Positions 1 through 9,635 of a stretch of 64,000 bases of DNA are shown in pieces (the first letter of the stretch is position 1; each line of letters starts with the position of its first letter). Both the position numbers and the translations under genes were made by a program. The stretch covers positions 54,841,676 to 54,905,675 of the forward strand of contig NC_044554.1 in assembly GCF_007565055.1 (NCBI RefSeq). Reading direction: 5' to 3'. Under the pieces are notes generated by a model that saw only the letters and a program-made list of their open reading frames with translations, was not told the origin of the DNA and ran no database searches. Origin of the DNA: Rhinopithecus roxellana. Taxonomy: Eukaryota; Chordata; Mammalia; Primates; Cercopithecidae.

Positions 1-75
1 GTGAGCTGTGGTTATGCCACTGAACTTCATCCTGGATGACAGAGTGAGCCCCTGTCTCATAAATAAATAAATTTC
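1..75 (+). mobile_element. Alu 3' end fragment
   Basis: This is the right-arm end of a plus-strand Alu cut by the window edge. It shows the gatgacagagtgagcc block followed by an A-rich (AAAT)n tail. Confidence 0.85.
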
Positions 76-703
76 AAAAAATATTTTAAATTGTATTTTC
101 AGAATGACATCAGCAAGATAGGAGAATAGGAGTTTCTGGCCCTCACACTCCTATAGAAACAGTAATTTAACAACCATCTATAAATGAAAATACCTTCACA
201 AGAATAACATGAACACATATGTGATAAATTTCACTGACAATGGTAAACAAACAGACAAATACAGAATAAGGAAATACTGTAACAGTGGTGTATAAGTCAC
301 TTTTAGCCATAGTATTAAAACTTTATTAAAATACATATTTTAATAGACAAAAATAAAAATAATGATAACAAAAATTGGTTAATGGATACACAAAATAAAA
401 AGAAATCAATCCTGACATGAATAACAGAGTTTGAGGGGGAGAAAGTAAAAGTGTAGAGTTTTTATATGCAATTGAAGTTAAGTTTTTACCAGCTCAAAAT
501 AGACTGGTATAATGATAAGAAGTTTTATGTAAGCCTTATGATACACACACATACCCCTGTAGTAGATTAAAAAAAAGATAAAAAGAATCAAAGTATATCA
601 TTACAAGAAAACTACAAAATAGAAAACAATGAACAAAATAGGAACAGTAAGTCCTCACCTACCAATAATTACTTAAGGGTAAACAGATTAACTTAAACAA
701 TGA

Positions 704-995
704 GGGCCGGACATGGTGGCTCACTTCTGTAATCCCAGTACTTTGTGTGGCTGAGGCAAGTGGATCACCTGAGGTCAGAAGTTTGAGATCAACCTGACCA
801 ACATGGTGAAACCCTGTCTCTACTAAATACAAACAATTTGCCGGGAATGCTGGTGTATGCCTGTAATCCTAGCTACTTGGGAGGCTGAGGCAACAGAATT
901 ACTTGAACCCAGGAGGTGGTGGTTGCAGTAAGCTGAGATTGCACCATTGCACTCCAGCCTGGGCAACAAGAGCGAAACTCTTGTCTAAACAACAA
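704..995 (+). mobile_element. Alu
   Basis: Full dimeric Alu inserted in the L1 endonuclease region. It starts at gggccggacatgg and ends in an A-rich, (CAA)-containing tail. L1 sequence resumes on both sides with a short similar motif (attaac...aatga), consistent with a target-site duplication. Confidence 0.92.
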
Positions 996-1426
996 CAAAA
1001 AATTAACCAATGAAAAGAGATTGAGTGGCTGAGTAGAATAGAAAGTATGATCCAACTATATGCTGTCTGCAAGATCCTTACTTGAGATTTAACGATACAA
1101 AAGGATAAAGGTGAGAGATGAAAAAATGTATTCCACGACAATGGTAACTGAAAGAGAGCAGAGGTGGCTATACTTAGATTACACAAAGTAGACTCTAAGT
1201 AAAACACGTCACGAGTGATAAAGCAAGTCATTATATAATTATAATAGGATTAATTCAGTAGAAAAAAATAGCAGTTGTAAATACATATGCACCCAACAGC
1301 AAGTCGTTTAATATATAAAGCAAAAATTGATAGATCTAAAGGGAAAATTGAATAAATAATAGCAGGAGACACAAATATCCTACTTACAAAGATAGACAGA
1401 TCATCCAGACAGAAAATCAATACACA

Positions 1427-1700
1427 GGCCGGGTGTGGTGGTTCACACCTGTAATCCCAGCACTTTGGGAGGCCAAGGTGGGCAGATCACCTGAGGTCAG
1501 GAGTTCGAGACCAGCCTGACCAATATGGAGAAACTCTGTCTCTACTAAAAATACAAAATTAGCCGGCCGTGGTGGTGCATGCCTGTAATCCCAGCTACTC
1601 GGGAGGCTGAGGCAGGAGAATTACATGAACCTGGGAGGCAGAGGATGCAGTTAGCTGAGATTGTGCCACTGCACTCCAGCCTGGGCAACAAGAATGAAAC
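1427..1700 (+). mobile_element. Alu
   Basis: Full-length Alu (ggccgggtgtggtgg start). Its poly(A) tail has been converted into the adjoining purine microsatellite. Confidence 0.93.
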
Positions 1701-1797
1701 TGTCGAAAGAAAGAAAGGAAGAAAGGAAGGAGAAAGGGAGGGAGGAAGGGAGGGAGGAAGGAAGGGAGGAAGGGAGGAAAGGAGGAAAGGAGGAAAC
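1701..1797 (+). repeat. (GAAA/GGAA/GGGA)n purine tract
   Basis: About 95 bases of pure purine strand built of GAAA, GGAA and GGGA units, grown from the tail of the preceding Alu. Long GGAA tracts can bind ETS-family factors; nothing here shows that this one does. Confidence 0.9.
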
Positions 1798-2930
1798 AGC
1801 AGACTTGCATAGCATATAGACCAAATGGACCTATGAGATCCATAGACTGTTCCACCCAATTTTTGCAGAATATACATTTTTCTAAATAAAAAATCATGAG
1901 GAACTAAAATGACAAATTATATGCCAACAAATTGGATGACCTGGAAGAAGTGAATACATTCTGCCAAAACTAAGAAGAAATAGCCTGAACAGACCAATAA
2001 CAAATAAGAAGATTGTCAGTAATCAAACCCTTCAACAAGAAGCACAGAAACAGATGGCCTCATAGGTGAATTGTACCGAACTTTTAAAGAAAAATTAATA
2101 TTAATCATTCTAAAACTCCTTCATAAAATAGAAGAGGGGACACTTTCAGACTCTTTATGAGGCTAGAATTATCTTGACACTTAAGCCAGACAAAGACATC
2201 ACAAGAAAAGAAAACTACAGGCCAACATCCAGATGAACATGGATACAAAAATTCTCAACTAAATATTAGCAAACAAAACTCAAAAGCACAATAAAAGCAT
2301 TATACATCATGATCAAATAGGGTTTATTGCTGGGAAGCAAGGATGGTTCCACATACACAAATCAATCAATGTGATATGCCACATTAACAGAACAAAGAAG
2401 AAACAGCACATAATCATCTCAGCAAATGCAGAAAAAGCACTTGACAAAATTCAATACCTTTCATGACCAAAAAAACTCTCAAAAATTACGCACAGAAGGA
2501 ACTTAACGTAATACAGACCACAAAAGATAAGTCCATAGCTAACGTCATACCTAATGGTGAAAAAACATTTCCCCTAAGATTTGGAAAAAGGCACAGATGC
2601 CCATTCTCACAACTTCAACATGATTCTAGAAGTTCTACATGGAGCGGTTAGGCAAACATGTAACTGGATAAGACATTCAAATAAGAAAGAAATAAGCTAA
2701 ATTTTCTGTTTGCCAATGACATAATCTTTTGTATAGAAAACACTATAGACTTCATCAAAAAACTGTTAGAACTAAGAAAAAAATGCAACGAAGTTACATG
2801 ATACAAGTTCAATATATTGAAATCAACTGTGCTTCTATACATTATGATGAATTATGCAAAAAGAAAATTAAGAGAATCCCATTTATAATAACATAAAAAA
2901 GAAAAATACTTTAAAAATAAACTTTATTTT
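1798..2930 (+). pseudogene. L1 ORF2 reverse-transcriptase remnant
   Basis: The DNA reads through the RT domain of L1 ORF2, with remnants of the gkqgwfh-like and hink-like blocks near 2330-2380. The catalytic FADD motif near 2708-2719 is degraded: ttt gcc aat gac reads F-A-N-D, so the first aspartate is lost. Stops and frameshifts throughout leave only short open stretches such as 2463-2651. This is the central part of the interrupted L1. It is inactive. Confidence 0.85.
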
Positions 2931-3211
2931 TTAAAGACAGGGTCTCACTCTATCACCCAGGCTGGAGTGTAGTGGCTCAATCATAGCTCACTGCAGCCTC
3001 AGTCTCCCGGGCTCAAGTGATCCTCCCACCTCAGCCTCCTGAGTAGCTGGGACTTTAGGCACATGCCACTATGTTGGGCTAATTTTTGTATTTTTTGTAG
3101 ACACAGAGTTTTGCCATGTTGCCCAGGCTGGTCTCAAACTCCTGGGCTCAAGCTATCCTCCTGCCTCAGCCTCCCCAAGTGCTGGGATTACAGGCGTGAG
3201 TCACTCCAGCC
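2931..3211 (-). mobile_element. Alu
   Basis: Minus-strand Alu: a T-rich start at 2925, the gacagggtctcactctatcacccaggc block, and an end at gcgtgagtcactccagcc. It lies between the L1 RT segment and the RPS17 pseudogene. Confidence 0.92.
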
Positions 3212-3686
3212 AACACTTTGTGATTTCAAAATATATTATACTCTTTTACCAAGTACCCACCAATACGGGCCGCATTTGCACTAAAATTCTGAAGAAGGTG
3301 GCCTGGGTCATCATTGAGAAGTACTACATCTACCTGGGCAGTGACTGGTACATGAGCAAGTATGTGTGCAAGGAGATCACCATTACTTCCAGCAAGGAGC
3401 TCTGCAGCAAGATAGCAGGCTATGGCACACATCTGATGAAGGAGATCAGAGGCCCAGATTCACAGGTGTCTCCATCAAGCTGCACGAGGAGAAGGAGAGA
3501 GAGAAGTAATTACGTTCCTGAGGTCTCAGTCCTGGATCGGGAAGTCACTGGAGTAGATGCTCACACTAAGGAAATGCTGAGGCTTCTGGGTTTTGGTAGT
3601 GTGTCCAACTCCAAGTCACCCAGACTGTAATTGGGATGAATTCTAAAACACCATATGGAGCCATACGAATCTTTCTGTTGTGCCAC

Positions 3687-3847
3687 TAGGTTGGTGGAAA
3701 AGTAATTGCGGTTTTTGCCATTACTTTAAATTATGTAAACTGTTAAATTGTTGCCATTACTTTTATACTTGATCTTAGCCAAAAGGCCAAGAAGCAATGC
3801 CATTACTTTCAATGGCAAAAACTGTGATTATTTTTGCACTAACCTAA
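3687..3847 (+). mobile_element. MADE1 (Hsmar1-type MITE) with internal insertion
   Basis: Both mariner-type terminal repeats are visible: taggttggtggaaaagtaat at the left and the inverse ending ttgcactaacctaa at the right. The usual centre (gccattactttcaatggcaaaa) is present. A MADE1 should be about 80 bp; this one is 161 bp because about 75 extra bases lie in its middle. It is inserted at a TA in the 3' UTR of the RPS17 pseudogene. Confidence 0.9.
3765..3798 (-). ncRNA. U2 snRNA 5'-end fragment (retrocopy)
   Basis: The reverse complement matches the first ~34 nt of U2 snRNA (gcttcttggccttttggctaagatcaagta, with one CpG-type change in ctcgg). It is flanked on both sides by tgccattacttt (3752-3763 and 3798-3809), which looks like a target-site duplication, although this motif also belongs to MADE1. 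It is far too short to be a functional snRNA. Confidence 0.8.
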
Positions 3848-3872
3848 TACAATATTTTCCTTAAATTTGGAG

Positions 3873-4017
3873 GCTGGGTGCAGTGGCTTATGCCCGTAAT
3901 CCCAGCTACGGAGAAGTCTGAGGCGGGAGGATCACTTGAGCCAAGGAATGTGAAGATATAGTGAGCTATGATCATTATGCTCTAGCCTAGGCAACAGAGT
4001 GAGACCTTATCTCTAAA
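3873..4017 (+). mobile_element. Alu monomer (FLAM/FAM-like)
   Basis: Single Alu arm of about 140 bp (aggctgggtgcagtggcttatg to tctctaaaatc) inserted in the RPS17 pseudogene 3' UTR. The target sequence aatttgg appears on both sides (ttaaatttgg / ttaatttggg). Confidence 0.82.
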
Positions 4018-4045
4018 ATCAATTAATTTGGGACAACAGCCTAAT

Positions 4046-4083
4046 ACACACACACACACACACGTGTGTGCATATATATATTT
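4046..4083 (+). repeat. (CA)n(TG)n(TA)n microsatellite
   Basis: Alternating purine-pyrimidine tract following the end of the RPS17 pseudogene. Confidence 0.9.
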
Positions 4084-4248
4084 GGATTGGAAGAATAAAT
4101 ATTGTTAAAATATCCATGCTACCTGAAGTGATATAACAATTTAATTCCTATCAAAGTCTCAATGGCATTTTTCACAGAACTGGAAAAAATGCTAAAATTC
4201 ATATAGAACCACAAAAGACCTTAAATAGCCAAAGCATTTTTGAGCTTG

Positions 4249-4292
4249 CTCTCTCTCTCTCTACACACACACACATACACACACACACACTG
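4249..4292 (+). repeat. (CT)n(AC)n compound microsatellite
   Basis: The stretch tctctctctctc is followed by tacacacacac runs, interrupting L1 ORF2 sequence. Confidence 0.9.
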
Positions 4293-4551
4293 CAAAGTTA
4301 CATTAATCAAGAGTATGATACTGGCATAAAAACAGACATATAGACCAATACAATAGAATAGATAGTCAGGAAGTAAACTCACACAAATGTGGTCAATTGA
4401 TATTTGACAAAGGTGCCAAGAATACCAAATGGGGAAAGGACAGTCTCCCTATAAATGGTGCTGGGGACACTGTATATCCACATGCAAAAGAATGAAAATG
4501 GACCCTTATTTTATACCATACACAAAAATTAGGATTAAAGACTTAAACATG

Positions 4552-4861
4552 GCCAGGTGCAGTGGCTCATGCCTGTAATCTCAGCAATTTGGGAGGCGAA
4601 GGCAGGCAGATTGCTTGAGCCTAAGAGTTTGAGACCAGCCTGAACAACACGGCAAAACCCTTTCTCTAGACAAAATACAAAAATTAGCTGGGCAAGGTGG
4701 CATGTGCCTATAGCCCTAGCTACTTGTGAGACTGATATGGGAGGATCGCTTGAACGTGGCAGGTTGAGGTTGCAATGAGCCATGATCCAGCCACTGCACT
4801 GCAGCCTGGGCAACAGACAAGACCTTGTCTCATTAAAAAAAAAAAAAAAAAAAAAAAAAGA
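4552..4861 (+). mobile_element. Alu
   Basis: Full Alu with a ~24 A tail, flanked by 'gacttaaa' on both sides (4540s and 4860s) as target-site duplication in L1 ORF2. Confidence 0.93.
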
Positions 4862-5047
4862 CTTAAATAAGACTTGACACCATAAAATTCCTAGAAGAAA
4901 CACAGGAAAAAATCTTCTTGACATTGACCTTGGCAATCATTTCTTAGTTATAACAACCAAAACACAAGTAACAGAAGAAAAGAAAAGAAACAAGATAATG
5001 AAAAGGAAACCAACCACTTATCTGATAAAGGGTTATTTTATTTATTT

Positions 5048-5338
5048 AATTTTTGAGACAGAGTTTCACTCCTGTTGCCCAGGCTAGAGTGCAATGGCAT
5101 GATCTCAGCTCACTGCAACCTCTGTCTCCTGGGTTCAAGTGATTGTCCTTCCTAAGCCTCCTGAGTAGCTGTGATTACAGGCTCCCACCACCATGCCTGG
5201 CTAATTTTTTGTATTTTTAGCTGAGACAGGGTTTCACCATATTGGCCAGGCTGTCCTCAAACTCCTGACCTCAGGTGATCCGCCCACCTTGGCCTCCCAA
5301 AGTGCTGGGACTACAGGCGTGAGCCACCGCTCCCGGCC
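5048..5338 (-). mobile_element. Alu
   Basis: Full minus-strand Alu ending ccgctcccggcc. The flanks ctgataaa.g.gttatt on each side look like a degraded target-site duplication. Confidence 0.93.
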
Positions 5339-5404
5339 TGATAAATGAGTTATTGATCACAATAAAGAACTCCTAGAACTTAATAGCAACGAAATAAATA
5401 CACT

Positions 5405-5711
5405 GATTTTATTTAGTTAAGTTAGTTATTGAGACAGGGTCCGGCTCGGTCGCCCAGACTAAAGTGCAGTGCTGCCAGCCATCATAACTCACTGCAGCCT
5501 CTGCCTTCTGGTCTCAAGCTATCCTCAGCCTCCTGAGTAGCTGGGACTATAGGAACATGCCACCTCATCAGATAATTTTCGTATTTTTTTAGTCAGAGAC
5601 AGAGTTTTGCCATGTTGCTCAGGCTGGTCTTGAACTCCCGGGCTCGAGTGATCCACCAGCCTTGACCTCCCAAAGCGCTGGGATTACAGATGTGAACCAC
5701 TACATTCAGCC
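5405..5711 (-). mobile_element. Alu
   Basis: Older, diverged minus-strand Alu (gagacagggtccggctcggtcgccc to cactacattcagcc). Confidence 0.9.
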
Positions 5712-5725
5712 ATAACCTGATTTTA

Positions 5726-6021
5726 TTATTATTATTATTTGAGATGGAGTCTCAGTCTGCCACCCAGGCTGGAGTGCAGTGGTGCAATCTAAGCTCACTG
5801 CAACCTCTGCCTCCTGGGTTCAAGTGATTCTCCTGCCTTAGCCTCCTGAGTAGCTGTGATTACAGGTGCGTGCCACCATGTCCAGCTAATTTTTTTTTTT
5901 TATTTTTAGTAGAGTAATTTCATCATGTTGGCCAGGCCAGTCTTGAACTGACCTCAGATGATCTGCCTGCCTTGGTCTCCTGAAGTGCTGGGATTACAGG
6001 CATGAGCCACCATGCCCGGCC
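5726..6021 (-). mobile_element. Alu
   Basis: Minus-strand Alu with an (ATT)n-modified tail. The flank ctgatttta is repeated on both sides. Confidence 0.93.
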
Positions 6022-6236
6022 TATAAACTGATTTTAAATGGGCAAAGGATTTGAAGAGACATTTCTCCAAAGAAGACATACAAAATGGCCAGCAGGTATA
6101 AGAAAATGTGCTCAATATCACTATTCATCAGTGATATGCAAATCAAAATTGCAATGATATATCATCTCACACCTGTTAGAATGGTTATTGTAAGGAACAA
6201 AACAAAACAAAAACCAAAACCAAGATAACAAGCTGT

Positions 6237-6753
6237 ATTAGTCTGTTCTCATGCTGCTATGAAGAAATAGCCCACGCTGGGTAATTTAAAAAGGAAAGAG
6301 GTTTAATTGACTCTTTCCTTTTTATAGTTACCAATACAGGCACACCTCATTTTATTGTGCCTTGCTTTATTGAACTTTGCTTGTAATTGTGTTTTTTACA
6401 GATTGAAAGTGTGTAGCAACCCTATGTCAAGCAAGTGTATCAGTACCACCTTTCCAACAGCATGTTTTCACAGTTCAGCATGGCTGGGGAGGCCTCAGGA
6501 AACTTACAATCACATTGGAAGGCACCTCTTTACAGGGTGGCAGGAGAGAGAAGGAGAACTGAGCAAAGGGACAAGCCCCTTATAAAACCATCAGATCTCA
6601 TAAGAACTCACTCACTATCATGAAAACAGTATCAGGGAACTGCTCCCAGGATTCAATTGTCTCCACCTGGCCCCTCCCATGACACGCAGGGATTATGGGA
6701 ACTACAATTCAAGATGAGATTTGGATGGGGACACCGCCAAACCATACCACAAG
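6237..6753 (-). mobile_element. MaLR LTR (MSTA/THE1-like)
   Basis: The plus strand starts attagtctgttctcatgctgc and ends gatgagatttggatggggac...aaaccatac, the inverse of a MaLR LTR. It interrupts the L1 ORF2 3' region. It contains a 152 bp foreign piece (6313-6464). Confidence 0.88.
6313..6464 (+). mobile_element. Tigger1 5'-end fragment inside the MaLR LTR
   Basis: The left terminal repeat and about 125 bp of Tigger1 follow a short non-Tigger flank. There is no right terminal repeat, so this is not a normal transposition product. It is strikingly close to the 5' end of the full Tigger1 at 12067, including the unusual stretch gaactttgcttgtaattgtg. Confidence 0.8.
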
Positions 6754-7156
6754 TGTAGCTAAGGAGGTGGAGAAAAGGGAACACTGTACAATGCTGGTGG
6801 GAATGCAAATTGGTGCAGCCAATATAAAAAACAGGAAGTTTCTCAAAAAATTAAAAATAGAACTAAGAGATGGTTCAGCAATCCCACTTCTGGGAATGTA
6901 TCCAAAATAAATTAAATCAGTATCTGGAAGAGATAGCTACAGTCCCATGTTTGCTGCAGCGTTATTTACAGTAGCAAAAACATTTAAACAACTTAAATGT
7001 CTGTGGACAAATGAATGAATAAAGAAAATGTGGTATATAAAGACAATGGAATGTTATTCAGCCTAAAGAAAGAAATCCTGTATCTGGGACAAGTACGAAC
7101 CTGCAGGGTATTATGCTAAATTAAATAAGCCAGACACAGAAGGACAAATATTGCCA

Positions 7157-7440
7157 GGTGGGTTTGGTGGCTCATTCCTATAATCCCAGCACTTTGGGAG
7201 GCGGGGCAGGAGGATCACTTGAGCTCAGGAGTTTGAGACCAGCCTAAGAAATATAGTGAGATCTCGTCCTACTAAAAATAAGAAACAATTAGCTAGGTGT
7301 GGTGGTGCACACCTGTAGTCCCAGCTACTCAGGAGGCTGACGCAGGAGAATCGCTTGAGTCCAGGAGGTCAAGGTTGCAGTGAGCTATGATCATAGCACT
7401 GCACTCCAGCCTGGGTGATAGAGTGACACCCTGACTCAAA
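7157..7440 (+). mobile_element. Alu
   Basis: First of four head-to-tail Alus; the tail is (CAAA)n. Confidence 0.93.
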
Positions 7441-7468
7441 CAAACAAACAAACAAACAACAAACAAAA

Positions 7469-7604
7469 GGCTGAGTGCAGTGGCTCACACCTGTAATTCC
7501 AACACTTTGGGAAGCTAAAGCAGGAGGATGGCTAGAGCCCTGGAGTTTGAGATCAGCCTGGACAACAAAGTGAGACCCTGTCTCTATTAAAAAAAAAAAA
7601 AAAA
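7469..7604 (+). mobile_element. Alu left-arm fragment
   Basis: Left monomer ending in an A17 run into which, or next to which, the younger AluYR at 7605 inserted. Confidence 0.88.
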
Positions 7605-7913
7605 AGGCCGGGCTCGGTGGCTCAAGCCTGTGATCCCAGCACTTTGGGAGGCTGAGACGGGTGGATCACGAGGTCAGGAGATCGAGACCATCCTGGCTAA
7701 TATGGTGAAACCCCGTCTCTACTAAAAAATGCAAAAAAAACTAGCTGGGCGAGGTGGTGGGCGCCTGTAGTCTCAGCTACTCGGGAGGCTGAGGCAGGAG
7801 AATGGCGTAAACCCGGGAGGCGGAGCTTGCAGTGAGCTGAGATCCGCCACTGCACTCTAGCCTGGGCGACAGAGCGAGACTCCATCTCAAAAAAAAAAAA
7901 AAAAAAAAAAAAA
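7605..7913 (+). mobile_element. AluYR-like Alu
   Basis: Full Alu with cercopithecoid-type variants (ggctcaagcctgtgatcc, gcgaggtggtgggcgcc, gcgtaaacccggg) and an A23 tail. Confidence 0.88.
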
Positions 7914-8220
7914 GTTGGCCGGGCGCTGGGGCTCACACCTGTAATCCCCACACTTTGGGAGGCTGAGGTGGGTGGATAACCCGAGGTCAGGAGTTCGAGA
8001 CCAGCCTGACCAACATGGTGAATCCCCGTCTTTACTAAAAATACAAAAATTATCTGGAGGTGTTGGTGGGTGCCTGTAATCCTAGCTACTTGGGAGGTTG
8101 AGGCAGGAGAATTGCTTGAGCCCAGGAGGTGGAGGTTGCAGTGAGCCAAGATCATGCCACAGCACTCCAGCCTGACCAACAAGAGTGAAGCTCCATCTCA
8201 AAAAATAAATACACAAAAAT
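7914..8220 (+). mobile_element. Alu
   Basis: Full AluS-like copy following the tail of the previous Alu. Tail aaaataaatacacaaaaataaac. Confidence 0.92.
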
Positions 8221-8229
8221 AAACAAAAT

Positions 8230-8524
8230 TTTTTTTTTTTTTGAGACAGAGTCTCGCTCTGTCACCCAGGCTGGAGTGCAGTGGCGCGATCTCCACTCAC
8301 TGCAAGCTCCGCCTCCCGTGTTCACGCCATTCTCCTGCCTCAGCCTCCCGTGTAGCTGGGACTACAGGCGCCCACCACCGCACCCGGCTAGTTTTTGTAT
8401 TTTTTTAGTAAAGACGGGGTTTCACCATGTTAGCCAGGATGGTCTCGATCTCCTGACCTCGTGATCCGCCCGTCTCGGCCTCCCAAAGTGCTGGGATTAC
8501 AGGCTTGAGCCACTGCGCCCGGCC
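8230..8524 (-). mobile_element. AluY/YR-like Alu
   Basis: Minus-strand Alu immediately after the plus-strand array, giving an inverted Alu pair. It carries the ggcttgagcc variant. Confidence 0.92.
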
Positions 8525-9118
8525 TATAAATAAAATTTTTTAAAAGTCACATGACACTTCTTTTCTTTCTTTCTTTTTTTTTTTCTATTTAATGTTTTAT
8601 TTGGGAAGAAAGAATTGCAGTTCAGGGCATCCATGTAGACCAGGTGGTCCTCGGTATGTCAGAACAACACAGAGAAGGCTTGAGGTTTTATCAAAAGAAA
8701 TGTCAGTATAGCTCTTTGAGAAAGTTTATTGGCACCGGGAAGGGTCCTGGGAGCTGGCAAGCTACAACTGGTGAGCAACTGGGCAGGCAAAATTATTCCT
8801 AGAGCTTCAGCAAGTTATCTCAGCAGTTATGGATAAAGCTGGTTTCAGCTTACAGCAGGCAGTTTCACCAGCTGGATGTGCAGAGAATTACATTACTAGA
8901 TTAATGTTATGTGCCTGGGGTGCTTTTATCCCTGGCTTCTTGACTTTTAATTGGGTGTGGTAAGAATGACTTAATTTGGTGTCATCCACTTTCACAGCAC
9001 TGAGCATACTTAGTATATACTGAGGCTTGCTGAATTATCCGTGTGTACCCCACTCCAGGAAGGTTAATGAAGTAGGATTACTACTTAGGCTAAGACCTTT
9101 ATTAAAATTTTGTCCTCT

Positions 9119-9350
9119 GGCCAGGCGTGGTGGCTCACGCCTATAATCCCAACACTTTTGGAGGGCAAGGTGGAAGGATCGCTTGATCCCAGGAATTCAA
9201 GACCAGCCTGGGAAACAAAGGGTAGACCCCTCTCTACAAAAAATAAAAAATTAGCTAAGCGTGGTGGTACATGCCTGTGGTCTCAGCTACTCAGGAGGCT
9301 GAGATGCAAGGATCACTTGAGCCCAGGAGGTTGAAGTTGCAGCAGGTCAC
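9119..9350 (+). mobile_element. Truncated Alu within the SLC47A1 pseudogene 3' UTR
   Basis: Alu lacking its 3' end, opposite in sense to the pseudogene. It has no clear tail or target duplication here, which fits its having been present in the parental 3' UTR and co-retrotransposed. That is an inference. Confidence 0.85.
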
Positions 9351-9474
9351 GCACACACCCCTACCAGGAATTATCAGTCCTTGTTTGGATTTCCACAGCT
9401 CCAAAGATTTCCCGACTGTTTTTCAGTGCCCACAGTGCCTAGATCTAGACCTGAAATGAAGATTAACAAATGCC

Positions 9475-9635
9475 AGCTGGGCATGGTGGCACATCCCTGA
9501 AGTCTCAGCTACTCTGGTGGTTGACACAGGAGGATTGCTTGAAGCCCAGGAGTTTGAGGCTGCAGTAAGCTATGATCGCACCACTGTACTCCAGCCTGCA
9601 TGACAGAGCAAGACTTCCATCTATTAAAAAAAAAA
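9475..9635 (+). mobile_element. Alu half within the SLC47A1 pseudogene 3' UTR
   Basis: Starts mid-element (gctgggcatggtggcac) and continues to an A11 tail. Sense is opposite to the pseudogene. It may also be part of the parental transcript. Confidence 0.82.

Larger units (their letters stand above)
3240..4041 (+). pseudogene. RPS17P: Processed pseudogene of ribosomal protein S17
   Basis: Intronless copy of the mRNA for the small-subunit protein eS17. It begins with a 5'-TOP-like leader (ctcttttacc at 3241). The start codon is destroyed (ACG at 3265-3267 followed by GGC CGC). The reading frame from 3265 carries recognisable blocks such as VIIEKYY and NYVPEVS, then KEMLRLLGFGS. Between about 3450 and 3510 the frame shifts and is restored, and a further shift near 3605 gives an early stop at 3628-3630. 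The 3' UTR is split by MADE1 and by an Alu monomer. Its terminal gggacaacagc piece reappears at 4031-4041. No poly(A) tail is left; a (CA)n tract sits in its place. The coding part is more than half diverged at some blocks, so it is old and non-functional. Confidence 0.9.

Noticed and set aside
3196..3630. 144-codon open frame as a possible functional ribosomal protein gene
   Set aside because: The start codon is ACG, the frame changes twice relative to RPS17, the N-terminal residues come from unrelated flank, and the 3' UTR is disrupted.
3765..3798. Possible functional U2 snRNA gene
   Set aside because: Only about 34 nt of the 188 nt RNA, with no promoter elements.
7697..8182. 161-codon minus-strand reading frame
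   Set aside because: It runs through two tandem Alus. Antisense Alu frames of this kind recur throughout the window and match no protein.
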